Shown one piece after another: positions 27,494 to 36,298 of a stretch of 64,000 nt of DNA. The translations under genes and the position numbers were made by a program. The notes beneath the pieces were generated by a model. The model worked only from the letters and a program-made list of their open reading frames with translations. It was not told the DNA's origin and did not search any database. Position 1 is the first letter of the stretch. Every line of letters starts with the position of its first letter. The stretch lies in contig NZ_SZQL01000001.1 in assembly GCF_005233845.1 (NCBI RefSeq), positions 545,304 through 609,303 of the forward strand, given 5' to 3'. The DNA comes from Ilyomonas limi. Lineage in GTDB: Bacteria > Bacteroidota > Bacteroidia > Chitinophagales > Chitinophagaceae.

Positions 27494-28894
27494 ATGAATA
27501 CTACCGGCAATAAAGGGTATGTATATAAAGCAACCTCCGTAGCAGCCATTGGCGGGCTTCTTTTTGGCTACGATACGGCTGTAGTGGCAGGTGCCATTGG
27601 TTTTATCCAAAAGCAATACGGCCTTTCGGCTACCATGGTTGGCTGGATTGCATCGTGTGCATTAGTAGGCTGTATCGCAGGCGCTATGTTTGCAGGCAAA
27701 TTAAGTGATGCCATTGGTCGTAAAAAAGTATTGATTTTATCTGCCATTTTATTCGCTGTTTCCTCGGCAGGTATTCTGTTGCCGATGAGTCTTACATGGT
27801 TTGTTATTTTCCGGTTTATTGGCGGTTTAGGCATTGGCGTTGCCTCCATGCTGGCGCCCATGTACATTGCCGAAATTGCGCCGGCCAACATACGCGGGCA
27901 ATTGGTGTCTATCAATCAACTGGGCATTGTTTCTGGTATTTTATTAATCTATTTTGTAAATGCAGCTATCGCCGGCTGGCACGATGAAACCTGGAATATC
28001 ACTACCGGCTGGCGTTGGATGTTTGGCTCCGGCTTAATTCCTTCTGTTATCTTTTTAATCCTCTTATTTTCTGTGCCCGAAAGTCCGCGCTGGCTGGCAC
28101 AACAACAGCGGTGGGTTGCCGCAAAATTCATTCTTACAAAAATCAATGGCGCGGCAAAAGCAGAAGAGGAAGTAAAAGACATCAAGGCAACATTAAACCT
28201 TGAAAAAAGTTCCTTTGCCGATATATGGGCACCGGCAGTTCGCAAGCCGTTGATAATAGGGGTGGTGCTGTGTATTTTTTCGCAGGTTACGGGCATCAAT
28301 GCTATTATGTATTATGCGCCGGAAATTTTCAAATCTACAGGCGATGCCACAGATTCGGCTTTGCTGCAAACCGTGCTGGTAGGTGCTATCAATTTATTAT
28401 TCACACTCGTTGCCATAAAATATGTTGATCGCTGGGGCAGAAGAACGTTGCTGCTGCTGGGCTGTGCCGGCATGGCTGTTTGCCTTGCTATTGTGGGCAG
28501 TGCCTTTTATTTTGATATGGCAAAAGGCTACCTCGTGCTTGTTGCTATCCTTGCTTACATCGCTTTCTTCGCGGTATCACTTGGCCCTTTGGCATTTGTG
28601 GTAATAGCCGAAATATTCTCTAATCGCAACAGGGGCATGGCAATGTCGGTTTGTATTTTTTTCTTATGGACTTCGGTGTATGTCGTATCGCAGTCATTCC
28701 CTATGTTGCTCGCTTCTATTGGCAGTGCTTTTACCTTTTGGATATATATGTTGATGTCGGTGCTTGCTTTCCTGTTTGTTTATAAATTAATTCCCGAAAC
28801 CAAAGGAAAATCATTAGAAGAAATAGAGCGGTTTTGGAAGGTGAAAAACGTAGAAGCAGAGCCATTGATTGTACCAAAAACAAGCAATATATAA
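27494..28894 (+). CDS. MFS sugar:H+ symporter (sugar porter family)
   Basis: 466 residues, about twelve membrane segments. Sugar-porter signatures are all present: GGLLFGYDTAVVAGA in helix 1, GKLSDAIGRKKVL (68-80), the RFIGGLGIGVASMLAPMYIAEI stretch, PESPRWL (from 195), QVTGINAIMYYAPEI in helix 7, DRWGRRTLLL and PETKGKSLEEIERFW near the end. It belongs to the XylE/GLUT-type group and imports a monosaccharide across the inner membrane. It starts 6 bp after the isomerase gene, so it is co-transcribed with it and the ROK kinase. Confidence 0.94.
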   Translation: MNTTGNKGYVYKATSVAAIGGLLFGYDTAVVAGAIGFIQKQYGLSATMVGWIASCALVGCIAGAMFAGKLSDAIGRKKVLILSAILFAVSSAGILLPMSLTWFVIFRFIGGLGIGVASMLAPMYIAEIAPANIRGQLVSINQLGIVSGILLIYFVNAAIAGWHDETWNITTGWRWMFGSGLIPSVIFLILLFSVPESPRWLAQQQRWVAAKFILTKINGAAKAEEEVKDIKATLNLEKSSFADIWAPAVRKPLIIGVVLCIFSQVTGINAIMYYAPEIFKSTGDATDSALLQTVLVGAINLLFTLVAIKYVDRWGRRTLLLLGCAGMAVCLAIVGSAFYFDMAKGYLVLVAILAYIAFFAVSLGPLAFVVIAEIFSNRNRGMAMSVCIFFLWTSVYVVSQSFPMLLASIGSAFTFWIYMLMSVLAFLFVYKLIPETKGKSLEEIERFWKVKNVEAEPLIVPKTSNI

Positions 28895-28936
28895 AATGCC
28901 GTTAGCTGTAATTATTCAACAAAAATATTCCTATTC

Positions 28937-29725
28937 ATGAAACGATACATTATACCAATCTGCTGCTTTACCTGTTGCATAATGATGCTGGCATCCTGCA
29001 AGAAAGATACAACAGACCCCAATTTGCCTGTACTAAAATTACACCCGGTAAACGTAACCGGAAAAAGCGGTCAGCAGGTGTTGGATACATTGGATATTCT
29101 TGCACCGTATGGAGCTAAAATATTAGTGCTTTCAAAGACTATCAACCTTGTACCAGACAGTGCCTTTGGTACCACGACAGTAACGCCGGAAAGTATTGGA
29201 AATAATATGTACCGGTACATTTTTGCCTACACCTATCAGCCCGAAGAAGTAGATAAGCTCGTAGGCATTAATTTTCATTTTGAGGATGAAAAAGGCAATG
29301 TGGCTGAGAAGGATTTAACGGTAAATACTACAGCATCCGGTGCACAAATTATTTACTCGCACAAGTGGAAACTGACTTCTAAACTATGGACGACCGTTGA
29401 TCCTATTGAAGAGAATGAACAGGATTGTGAAAAAGACAATTTCTTTATGTATCACCGCGATAGCACCATTGCTGTTGACTTTGGTACGCAGGGCTGTTTG
29501 TTTGATGGCTTTAATGTGTATGATAAATGGACGTTGAGCGAAGATGAAAAAACATTTACCCAAACGTATCACTCGGTATTTGATAGTACAAAAATCACTA
29601 CCGAAGTGTATAATGTACAGTCATTAACAAAAGATAAATGGGTAATGGATATAGCATTGGATTTAAGTGCATTTGGCTTAACCGATCATGAAGTATTTGT
29701 ATATACTTACGAAGCAGCAGATTGA
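28937..29725 (+). CDS. lipoprotein of unknown function
   Basis: 262 residues with a lipobox (MMLASC, Cys21) followed by KKDTTDPN. Residues about 30-130 look like an immunoglobulin-type beta domain (TLDILAPYGAKILVLSKTINL). Residues about 140-262 look like a lipocalin-type barrel (HKWKLTSKLW ... IAVDFGTQGC ... KWTLSEDEKTFTQTYHS ... DKWVMDIALDLS), a pairing common among Bacteroidota surface lipoproteins. No enzymatic residues can be named. It lies 42 bp after the transporter gene and probably belongs to the same operon; a glycan-binding role is a guess. Confidence 0.7.
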   Translation: MKRYIIPICCFTCCIMMLASCKKDTTDPNLPVLKLHPVNVTGKSGQQVLDTLDILAPYGAKILVLSKTINLVPDSAFGTTTVTPESIGNNMYRYIFAYTYQPEEVDKLVGINFHFEDEKGNVAEKDLTVNTTASGAQIIYSHKWKLTSKLWTTVDPIEENEQDCEKDNFFMYHRDSTIAVDFGTQGCLFDGFNVYDKWTLSEDEKTFTQTYHSVFDSTKITTEVYNVQSLTKDKWVMDIALDLSAFGLTDHEVFVYTYEAAD

Positions 29726-29823
29726 GAGTATAAGTGGTGAGCAATCAGTTGTGCGTATTAGCTTCTCACTCACCATCCAATACTCACAAATAGCAATGAT
29801 TTTATAACTAGCAAACATGATAC

Positions 29824-31038
29824 ATGAAACCATATAATAATCCATTAAAGCTTACCATTAGTGCCGGTATATTTATGTTACTTTCCTGCTCATCTGGCAA
29901 GCATATTTCACAATCACCGGTAAATACCGATCTTACTTCTTTGAAGTTTACGGTGGAAGCAGCAGATGACTGGAGTGATCTTTTTTATAGAAAGTCTGGC
30001 TGGTTTGGTGCCGACGGTATTTTTGCCATTGCAAAAAATGGTGTGGATACTGCAGGCGCAGGCAAAGACAGTGAAACCACACTACTGTTTAGCGATACGA
30101 TGTTTGGCGATATTGTAGATGATAGTTTGCAGCCAGGCTACACGATGGTGCATAATTCTGTTGCCATCATCAAGGGCAATGAACCGGTGAAAGATAACAT
30201 CCGTTTTTATGTAAATAAAAAAGCAGATGGTACGCCGGAATCGATGTTTATTCCTAATACGCCCAATACCAAACCCGGCGATTATTTTTGGCTGGGCGAT
30301 GGCTTTGTAAACCCCGCAAAGAACAACGCTACTTATATTTTTGGTTATCGCATACACGATACCAGCACCGCAGTATTTGGCTTTGGCGAATTTGGCAATG
30401 TGCTCATCAAAATTCCACAGGGCAGCAAGCCGCCGTATAGCGATCAACAGCAAATGGATACGCCGTTCTTTTTGGCTGGTACTACTGATATACAAGGCTC
30501 TTTCGGCGCCTGCATTTTTCCCAATATCAAAGCTGCAGGTTATAAAACCGCCGATGGTTATGTGTATGTTTATGGACTGCGCGGCAAAGAAAAAAATGTA
30601 ATGGTGGCAAGAGTGTTACCAAAGGATTTTGAAGAGTTTGACAAATGGCGTTTTTGGGATGGCAGTACATGGAATAAAGACATCAGCAAGGTAGCCAATA
30701 TTACCAACCACGCCTCCAACGAGTTGAGTGTGTGTCCATTACCGGATGGGAGATATGCAATGGTATTTCAAACAGACGGTATTGGCCGTGGTGTAGGCTT
30801 GCGGTTGAGTAATCATCCGCAAGGTCCGTTTGGTCCTATCATTAAATTATGGGAATGTAAAGAGCCGGACATTGCTAAAAATTTCATTGTATATAACGCA
30901 AAAGCACACACCAATCTTTCCAATCCAAACGAATTACTCATCAGCTATAATGTCAATTCGTTTGACTTTTGGAATGATATAAAAGTATATCCAAACTTGT
31001 ATCGCCCCCGGTTTATAAGAGTTAAACTACTGCAATAA
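29824..31038 (+). CDS. DUF4185/DUF5005-like beta-propeller lipoprotein, copy 1
   Basis: 404 residues with lipobox (FMLLSC, Cys22). The body has WFGADGIFAIAKNGVD and TTLLFSDTMFGDIVDDS near the start, HNSVAIIKGN, DYFWLGDGFVNP, YVYVYGLRG, KWRFWDGSTWNKDI and YNAKAHTNLSNPNELLISYN. The layout of a GADG block, a FSDT block and repeated propeller blades matches glycan-active five-bladed propellers such as DUF4185/DUF5005. DUF4185 includes endo-D-arabinanases, so a glycosidase is possible. It is strongly similar throughout to the next gene, 8 bp downstream, indicating tandem duplication. Confidence 0.7.
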   Translation: MKPYNNPLKLTISAGIFMLLSCSSGKHISQSPVNTDLTSLKFTVEAADDWSDLFYRKSGWFGADGIFAIAKNGVDTAGAGKDSETTLLFSDTMFGDIVDDSLQPGYTMVHNSVAIIKGNEPVKDNIRFYVNKKADGTPESMFIPNTPNTKPGDYFWLGDGFVNPAKNNATYIFGYRIHDTSTAVFGFGEFGNVLIKIPQGSKPPYSDQQQMDTPFFLAGTTDIQGSFGACIFPNIKAAGYKTADGYVYVYGLRGKEKNVMVARVLPKDFEEFDKWRFWDGSTWNKDISKVANITNHASNELSVCPLPDGRYAMVFQTDGIGRGVGLRLSNHPQGPFGPIIKLWECKEPDIAKNFIVYNAKAHTNLSNPNELLISYNVNSFDFWNDIKVYPNLYRPRFIRVKLLQ

Positions 31039-31046
31039 AATTATCC

Positions 31047-32279
31047 ATGAACGTAGTCAAAACCTATATAACCGGCTGTTTATTTTTCGTACTATTTATA
31101 AGCATATCCTGCAAGGATGCAAAACCTGTTGCAGCTACCAATGCCGTATCTCATGCGAGATGGTATGAAAAAGATACAGCCAACCAGATGATTACCACGC
31201 CCGCTCCGCAATGGGCAGAAATGTTGCGGCACAATAAAGGCTGGATTGGTGCCGATGGCATTTATAGCGTGGCCATGAATGGCGTGGAAGCACCGGGCAA
31301 AGCAGATAAAACCAATACATTCTTCTGGTTTAGTGATTGCATCATTGGCAATATTGTAGCAGACACTTTACAGTCGGATTGGGAATTATTGCACAATTCC
31401 GTTGCTTATTTGCAGGGCGATCAGCCAGACCCAAATAATATTCAGTTTTATTACAGAAAAGACAGTGCAGGACGTTCGCTTTCTATGTTTGAGCCGCATA
31501 CACCTAAGTCGGAGCCGGGCAATTATTACTGGCTGGGTGATGGCTTTTTTAATCATGCAGCAGACAGCACCGTGTATATTTTTGCTTACCTGGTGAAGAC
31601 CGTTCCCGGCGGTATTTACCCGTTTGATGATATTGGATTGTCGCTTATTGCCATACCCAAAAACAGCAAGCCACCTTACACCGACCAAAAGCAGTATGAT
31701 ACGCCGTTCTTTTTGAAGGATAGTAACGGAAAAGGTAAAGTGGTGTTTGGCATTAATGTGTTGCCCAATACCGTAGGTGCCGGTGCGCCGCATCCGGATG
31801 GCTATATTTATGTGTATGGTGTAAGAGGTGCTAAAAAAGAACTGTTGGTAGCAAGAGTAAAAGATACCGGATTTACCCAATTTGATGAATGGCGGTTTTG
31901 GGATGGCGCTGCATGGAATGCAGATATTAATGCCGCCGCCGCATTAACCGATAGGATCTCTAATGAAATGAGTGTATCTTTTATGGATGATGGACGTGTA
32001 CTTGCAACGTATGAATTGGATACTAATTCGCCTAATGTGGTAGTGCAGGTAGGTGCTTCGCCGGAAGGACCTTTTCAACCGTATAAAAAAATATGGGAAA
32101 CACCTGAAATATATGATGCCATTGATTTTTATACCTATAACGCTAAGGCGCATCCGCACCTTTCAAAACCGGGTGAATTGTTGATCAGTTATAACGTAAA
32201 CTCGTTTAACTTTATAGAGAATATCACCAGGCGTCCATATCACTTGCGACCAAGATTCATCACTTTAAAATACAAATAA
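31047..32279 (+). CDS. DUF4185/DUF5005-like beta-propeller lipoprotein, copy 2
   Basis: 410 residues with lipobox (FISISC, Cys22). It is a clear paralogue of the preceding gene: WIGADGIYSVAMNGVE, FFWFSDCIIGNIVADTLQSD, LLHNSVAYLQGDQPDPNNIQ, YYWLGDGFFNHAADSTVYIF, DTPFFLKD, YIYVYGVRG, EWRFWDGAAWNADI and YNAKAHPHLSKPGELLISYN align with copy 1 block by block. A difference is FSDC where copy 1 has FSDT. If the Asp-Thr pair matters for activity, this copy may have diverged in function. It is the last gene before a 529-bp spacer. Confidence 0.7.
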   Translation: MNVVKTYITGCLFFVLFISISCKDAKPVAATNAVSHARWYEKDTANQMITTPAPQWAEMLRHNKGWIGADGIYSVAMNGVEAPGKADKTNTFFWFSDCIIGNIVADTLQSDWELLHNSVAYLQGDQPDPNNIQFYYRKDSAGRSLSMFEPHTPKSEPGNYYWLGDGFFNHAADSTVYIFAYLVKTVPGGIYPFDDIGLSLIAIPKNSKPPYTDQKQYDTPFFLKDSNGKGKVVFGINVLPNTVGAGAPHPDGYIYVYGVRGAKKELLVARVKDTGFTQFDEWRFWDGAAWNADINAAAALTDRISNEMSVSFMDDGRVLATYELDTNSPNVVVQVGASPEGPFQPYKKIWETPEIYDAIDFYTYNAKAHPHLSKPGELLISYNVNSFNFIENITRRPYHLRPRFITLKYK

Positions 32280-32808
32280 ATGAAAGGGAAAAGCAGAGGG
32301 TATTGTAAGAATGATGACGGTTAATCTTTTGAACTACAGAGGGCGCAGAGGAGCACAAAGAGTACAGCGTGACATTGTTTTAACGCATGTCTCCGGGCGG
32401 AGAGTAACAGCAATAGTAAGTGATTGGAATGCGAACTTACCACAGGTTACATCCACATTGATATTAGCTAATACAATGGATATTTACAACAACATTATTT
32501 CACCCTTTTTGGATGTAAGGATATTGTGTTCTTTTTGTTACTACAATCCTGTTATCTATTTGAGATTTGTAAGCCTGAAAGGCTGACTAAATTATTGTAA
32601 TTATCCGGAAAAAATCGTTACAACCCCGGAGGAGTGAAATAGTAGTGCCTTAAAAATAGCCTCTTTAATCACACTCGCCTGAAACTGTGAATTAATATAA
32701 ATCAATCTATACTTTATGTACCTTCACTTCACAACATTAAGTAATTCCGCATTCTTAAAATTCCAATAACATTCATAAAATCCATTCTCTAACAAACAAA
32801 CTTCCACT
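32280..32808. other. 529-bp spacer without a gene
   Basis: A 91-codon plus-strand ORF at 32311-32586 is not credible: low-complexity start, no family, no ribosome site. The stretch at about 32334-32362 (acagagggcgcagaggagca and on) is of the 'cacagaggcacaaag' repeat type also seen near 3129. 32641-32808 is AT-rich and is probably the promoter and leader of the T9SS cargo gene. Confidence 0.6.
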
Positions 32809-33936
32809 ATGAAAAAAGTTTTACTACTCGCTGTAATGCTGATCATCGGTCATCAGCTTTTTGCATTTACCACACAGGGCGTTTGGCGCTGGCGTAAGGA
32901 TGATGGCTCTGAAACATCGGCTACCTGGATGGCTGCACAAAACACGCCCGTTACTATTTCCTCCATGGACAGCATTATACGCCTGCGTATTGAACTGTAC
33001 AACAACGGCAGCGGCGGCACTTTGGACGGTGCTTTTTTTGAAGATTCCAGCAGCGAAGCCGGCTCGCATTGGGATACTATTAAACTGGAGACTGGTTCCA
33101 GCGCCTTTGTATTGGCAGGTACCGATGCGTATGTAACCGACCTGGAGCCAACCACAGCGCAACTAAACGGGCAGGCATTTGCATTTGAGCCGGGGAAAGT
33201 AATTGTATCAACGTATAAACTACCGGCGCAAACAGTTTCAAAAGGCGCGCGAACGGAAATGGAATATACTATTAAACCATCGGCAAATATCAAGCCCGGT
33301 GTTACCTACTACTTCAGGGTAGATGCAGCCAATTATCTGGTAGATTATGAGTTTCCTTCATTAACTACTTCCGCTGTATTGCCGGTAAATATTACAGGCT
33401 TTATTGTGCAAGCAGCGGAAAAAGGTGTATTGCTCCGCTGGACGACAGTAACGGAAACAAACAATGCCCGTTTTGAGGTGGAGCGAAGCGGCGATGGCAG
33501 AACATGGAGCGTGATTGGCAGTACTAAAGGAAACGGTACTTCAGCCGAGGCACATACCTATACGCTGTATGATGACAGTCCGCTGAATGGCATGAACTTT
33601 TATCGCATCAGGCAATATGATGTAAATGGAAAAGCCAGCATAACAGACATCAAATCGCTGAATATGCTGAGGAGCCGTGCAAATGTTGTATCGGTATTTC
33701 CTAATCCTGCAAAGGGCAGCAACATTCAATTTAGCCTGCAGCATTATAGCGGTGGCGATTTGTTGGTTACTCTATCATCCGCTAATGGGAAAACTGTTCA
33801 CACAGAAGTGATTAAAGCGGCACAGCAAAACATTACCTACAAACTGCATGTAAATAATGCATTGAACGCTGGCATGTATATTTTGCATGTAAAAGGCGGC
33901 GATGTTGCTGAAAGCATCAAGGTGATTGTTCAATAA
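32809..33936 (+). CDS. secreted protein with type IX secretion C-terminal sorting domain
   Basis: 375 residues with signal peptide (MKKVLLLAVMLIIGHQLFAF). The N-terminal about 195 residues are beta-rich with no family I recognise (GVWRWRKDDGSETSATWM, then TLDGAFFEDSSSEAGSHWDT). Residues about 200-285 look like a fibronectin-type module (FEVERSGDGRTWSVIGSTKG, FYRIRQYDVNGK), frequent before sorting domains. The C-terminus has the T9SS type A signal: VVSVFPNPAKGSNIQFSL ... AGMYILHVKGGDVAESIKV. It is therefore exported to the surface or medium. The function of the N-terminal part is unknown. A strong terminator follows 17 bp after the stop. Confidence 0.8.
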   Translation: MKKVLLLAVMLIIGHQLFAFTTQGVWRWRKDDGSETSATWMAAQNTPVTISSMDSIIRLRIELYNNGSGGTLDGAFFEDSSSEAGSHWDTIKLETGSSAFVLAGTDAYVTDLEPTTAQLNGQAFAFEPGKVIVSTYKLPAQTVSKGARTEMEYTIKPSANIKPGVTYYFRVDAANYLVDYEFPSLTTSAVLPVNITGFIVQAAEKGVLLRWTTVTETNNARFEVERSGDGRTWSVIGSTKGNGTSAEAHTYTLYDDSPLNGMNFYRIRQYDVNGKASITDIKSLNMLRSRANVVSVFPNPAKGSNIQFSLQHYSGGDLLVTLSSANGKTVHTEVIKAAQQNITYKLHVNNALNAGMYILHVKGGDVAESIKVIVQ

Positions 33937-33953
33937 AAAGTGTTTGTACAGTT

Positions 33954-33994
33954 AAAAAAAGGAAAGAACACCAATAACTGTTCTTTCCTTTTTA
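33954..33994 (+). terminator. rho-independent terminator
   Basis: An A-run plus ggaaagaac (33961-33969) pairs with gttctttcc (33980-33988), followed by a T-run. The stem is about 14 bp with a 10-base loop. It ends the transcription unit of the T9SS cargo gene. Confidence 0.88.
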
Positions 33995-34005
33995 TTTTGT
34001 TTTTT

Positions 34006-34150
34006 CACTGCAGAGAACAGGAGTAAATGAAGTTCGCGCAGAGCTATTTATTACTCTCGTTGGACATGCTGCCAATCAGGAGTAAACGAAGTTTATCCAG
34101 TATTATTTATTCCTCTGCGTAAGTTCTGTAAACTCCTGTTCTCTGCGAAG
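34006..34150. repeat. inverted repeat with 38-bp arms
   Basis: The arm 34006-34043 (cactgcagagaacaggagta and on to gcgcagag) and the complement of 34113-34150 (cttcgcagagaacaggagtt and on to acgcagag) agree at roughly 30 of 38 positions. They flank a 69-base centre that itself carries partial inverted similarity. It lies between the terminator and the N-acyltransferase start. Confidence 0.7.
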
Positions 34151-34187
34151 AAAAAGCACAACATCGGTTTTATAAGCATGAATTTTT

Positions 34188-35750
34188 ATGATTCAACAAT
34201 TTCTCAAAGGCAAATGGATAGGACCACTGATTGCGGGTATTCTTACCTTCATAGCACTTAGCCGCAGCAATTTTCTTTTTGCATGGATATGCTACGTTCC
34301 ACTTTTCTTTTCTTTATTCAATAAAACACCAAAACAATGGTTTGCAAGCGGACTTATTTTTGGTGGAGTGATTGCCGTTTTCGCATTTTACTGGATGATA
34401 CCCGGAGCTGAAAGATTTACCGGCAACAGCATCTTGTATGGTATAGGTGTTTTCATCCTTTCTGCACTCTTTCTAGCGCTTTATTTTGGTGTGTTGTTGT
34501 ATTGCTTTAGCAAAATAAAAATAAGCAATGAACATTACCCAAACATATACATCAACGCCCTGCTTGCTGCTGCTGTTTTTACGGTAGCTGAAGCTTTGTT
34601 GATGAATGTATCTGCAGGCTTTCCGTGGTTCGATTTTCATTCGGCTTACTTCCTGGCAGGTAATGAATATGCCATTCAGCCAGCGGCTTTTTTTGGCATA
34701 CATATTTTAAGTTTTGTAGTGGTGTTTGTTAATTATTTAATTGCTGTTTTTCTTTTTCAAAAGAACTATAAACACTTATTTATCCCTGCAGTTGTAATTA
34801 TTGCTTATTTGTTTGCTGGCTATCTGATAGAGCAATCATTCAATCAATCTGTTTCACCCCAAAAGTCATTCACCGCAGCGATACTTGCCGAAAACATTCC
34901 GCCCGAAATGAAGTGGGATGATAATAACGGTAATATGCTTGCGGAGCGTTTATTAGACCTCAACCGCGAAGCGGCACAACTAAAACCTGACATTATTGTA
35001 TGGTCGGAATCTGCTATACCCTGGACATACCGTAAAGACGATGACCTGGTAAATGAGGTGCTGAAAATAACCGCGCCTGCACAGGTCACGCATATTATGG
35101 GCATCAATACGGGGCATGCCACCAATGAAGTATATAATTCGGCTTACTGCCTGTTGCCCAACGGAGCTGTTGCCGGCCGTTATGATAAGCAATATTTACT
35201 TTCATTAGTAGAAAGTCCAATCAACGGAATTATCATTCCTTTTTTATCCAGCAGTGGTTTTATAGAAAGAAAAGATACTGCACATGCAGCACCTTTACCT
35301 ACTGCTTATGGCAAAGCCGGCATTATGATTTGTAATGAATGTACGGTGCCGCAAGCTGCTTACAGCGCGGTACAGCAAGGTGCCAACTTTTTGTGCAACA
35401 TGAGCAATGATGGCTGGTTTAATGATACATACATTGTAGGCATGCATTTCTACAATGCAAGGCTGCGTGCGGTAGCTACAAGAAAAGATGTGGTAGTTAA
35501 TTGTAACAATGGTTATTCAGGACTGATACAGGCTTCGGGAAAAATAGCTGCACAGGAACGCAGTACAGAACCTTTTGTAAAAATGGTAACAATACAGCCT
35601 AATAATGAGCTAACGCTTACCACGCAATATCCTTTACTATTTGTGTATGTATGCGCTGTTTTTATTGTGGTTGTATTCATTCTCATAATGAAAAAGAAAG
35701 CAGGTGCATACAAAGGCAAAAACATGCAACATAGTATTACCCTAGAGTAA
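34188..35750 (+). CDS. lnt: apolipoprotein N-acyltransferase-like protein (carbon-nitrogen hydrolase domain)
   Basis: 520 residues. Residues 1-215 hold about six to seven membrane segments (WIGPLIAGILTFIALS onwards) typical of Lnt. The periplasmic nitrilase-like domain carries the Glu-Lys-Cys triad: Glu274 in IVWSESAIPW, Lys334 in RYDKQYLL and Cys382 in IMICNECT. A final membrane helix follows (LLFVYVCAVFIVVVFILIM). Lnt adds the third acyl chain to lipoproteins in the inner membrane. Length and triad positions agree with the family. Differences: ICNE in place of the more usual ICYE. It stands alone, between a terminator and a convergent gene, and may be an extra Lnt paralogue rather than the housekeeping copy. 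Confidence 0.87.
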   Translation: MIQQFLKGKWIGPLIAGILTFIALSRSNFLFAWICYVPLFFSLFNKTPKQWFASGLIFGGVIAVFAFYWMIPGAERFTGNSILYGIGVFILSALFLALYFGVLLYCFSKIKISNEHYPNIYINALLAAAVFTVAEALLMNVSAGFPWFDFHSAYFLAGNEYAIQPAAFFGIHILSFVVVFVNYLIAVFLFQKNYKHLFIPAVVIIAYLFAGYLIEQSFNQSVSPQKSFTAAILAENIPPEMKWDDNNGNMLAERLLDLNREAAQLKPDIIVWSESAIPWTYRKDDDLVNEVLKITAPAQVTHIMGINTGHATNEVYNSAYCLLPNGAVAGRYDKQYLLSLVESPINGIIIPFLSSSGFIERKDTAHAAPLPTAYGKAGIMICNECTVPQAAYSAVQQGANFLCNMSNDGWFNDTYIVGMHFYNARLRAVATRKDVVVNCNNGYSGLIQASGKIAAQERSTEPFVKMVTIQPNNELTLTTQYPLLFVYVCAVFIVVVFILIMKKKAGAYKGKNMQHSITLE

Positions 35751-36298
35751 AAGAAAATTGTGTAACAGTCTTCTTATTAATAAAACAGCATTTTGGTGTT
35801 TCAGAAAATTGAAAGATTATGTAGCCACTCATTGCGCAATTGCTGCCAATTATTACCAGGAATTAGCGACGACTTTGTGGGAACCTGTTTACCGGATCAA
35901 TCAATCTTAATGCACTATTACTTAAATTCTTAAAGCTTTCAGTAAACCATACAGTACAGTTGCAAATAACACCTTTGTTAGCCTAATCAACAGCTACAAT
36001 ACTAAATCCATCTTAGAGTAAGTGGAGGCGCAGACATGGACAGATGCGTGAAGTGATCGTGCCGTCCTTGATTTCCTGTCTGCCGTCAGGCAGGTTTGGT
36101 TACTTTTGATCGGGCAAAAAGTAACCAAACAACAACTACACGTAAGAAATTATACTTAAAAACACTTACAATCTCAACAGTATCCAAAACCAATTTATCC
36201 TATGTTAAACTTATTTATGGTACCATGCACCTAATTCTGACGCCGTATTAAAAATAAAACGGGTTACGCATACAATTGTTATTATCTGGTGGATATAG
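35751..36298. other. 548-bp spacer between convergent genes, with two hairpins
   Basis: There is no gene. cctgtctgccgtcaggcagg (36075-36094) is a near-perfect palindrome. Right after it, gtttggttactttt (36094-36107) pairs perfectly with aaaagtaaccaaac (36117-36130) across a 9-base loop. The second is a 14-bp stem that could terminate transcription on either strand between the converging N-acyltransferase and GH116 genes. 35751-36060 shows nothing I can name. Confidence 0.65.

Noticed and set aside
32311-32586. 91-codon plus-strand ORF after the propeller paralogues
   Set aside because: It runs through repeat-like 'cacagagg' sequence, has no ribosome site and no protein-like pattern.
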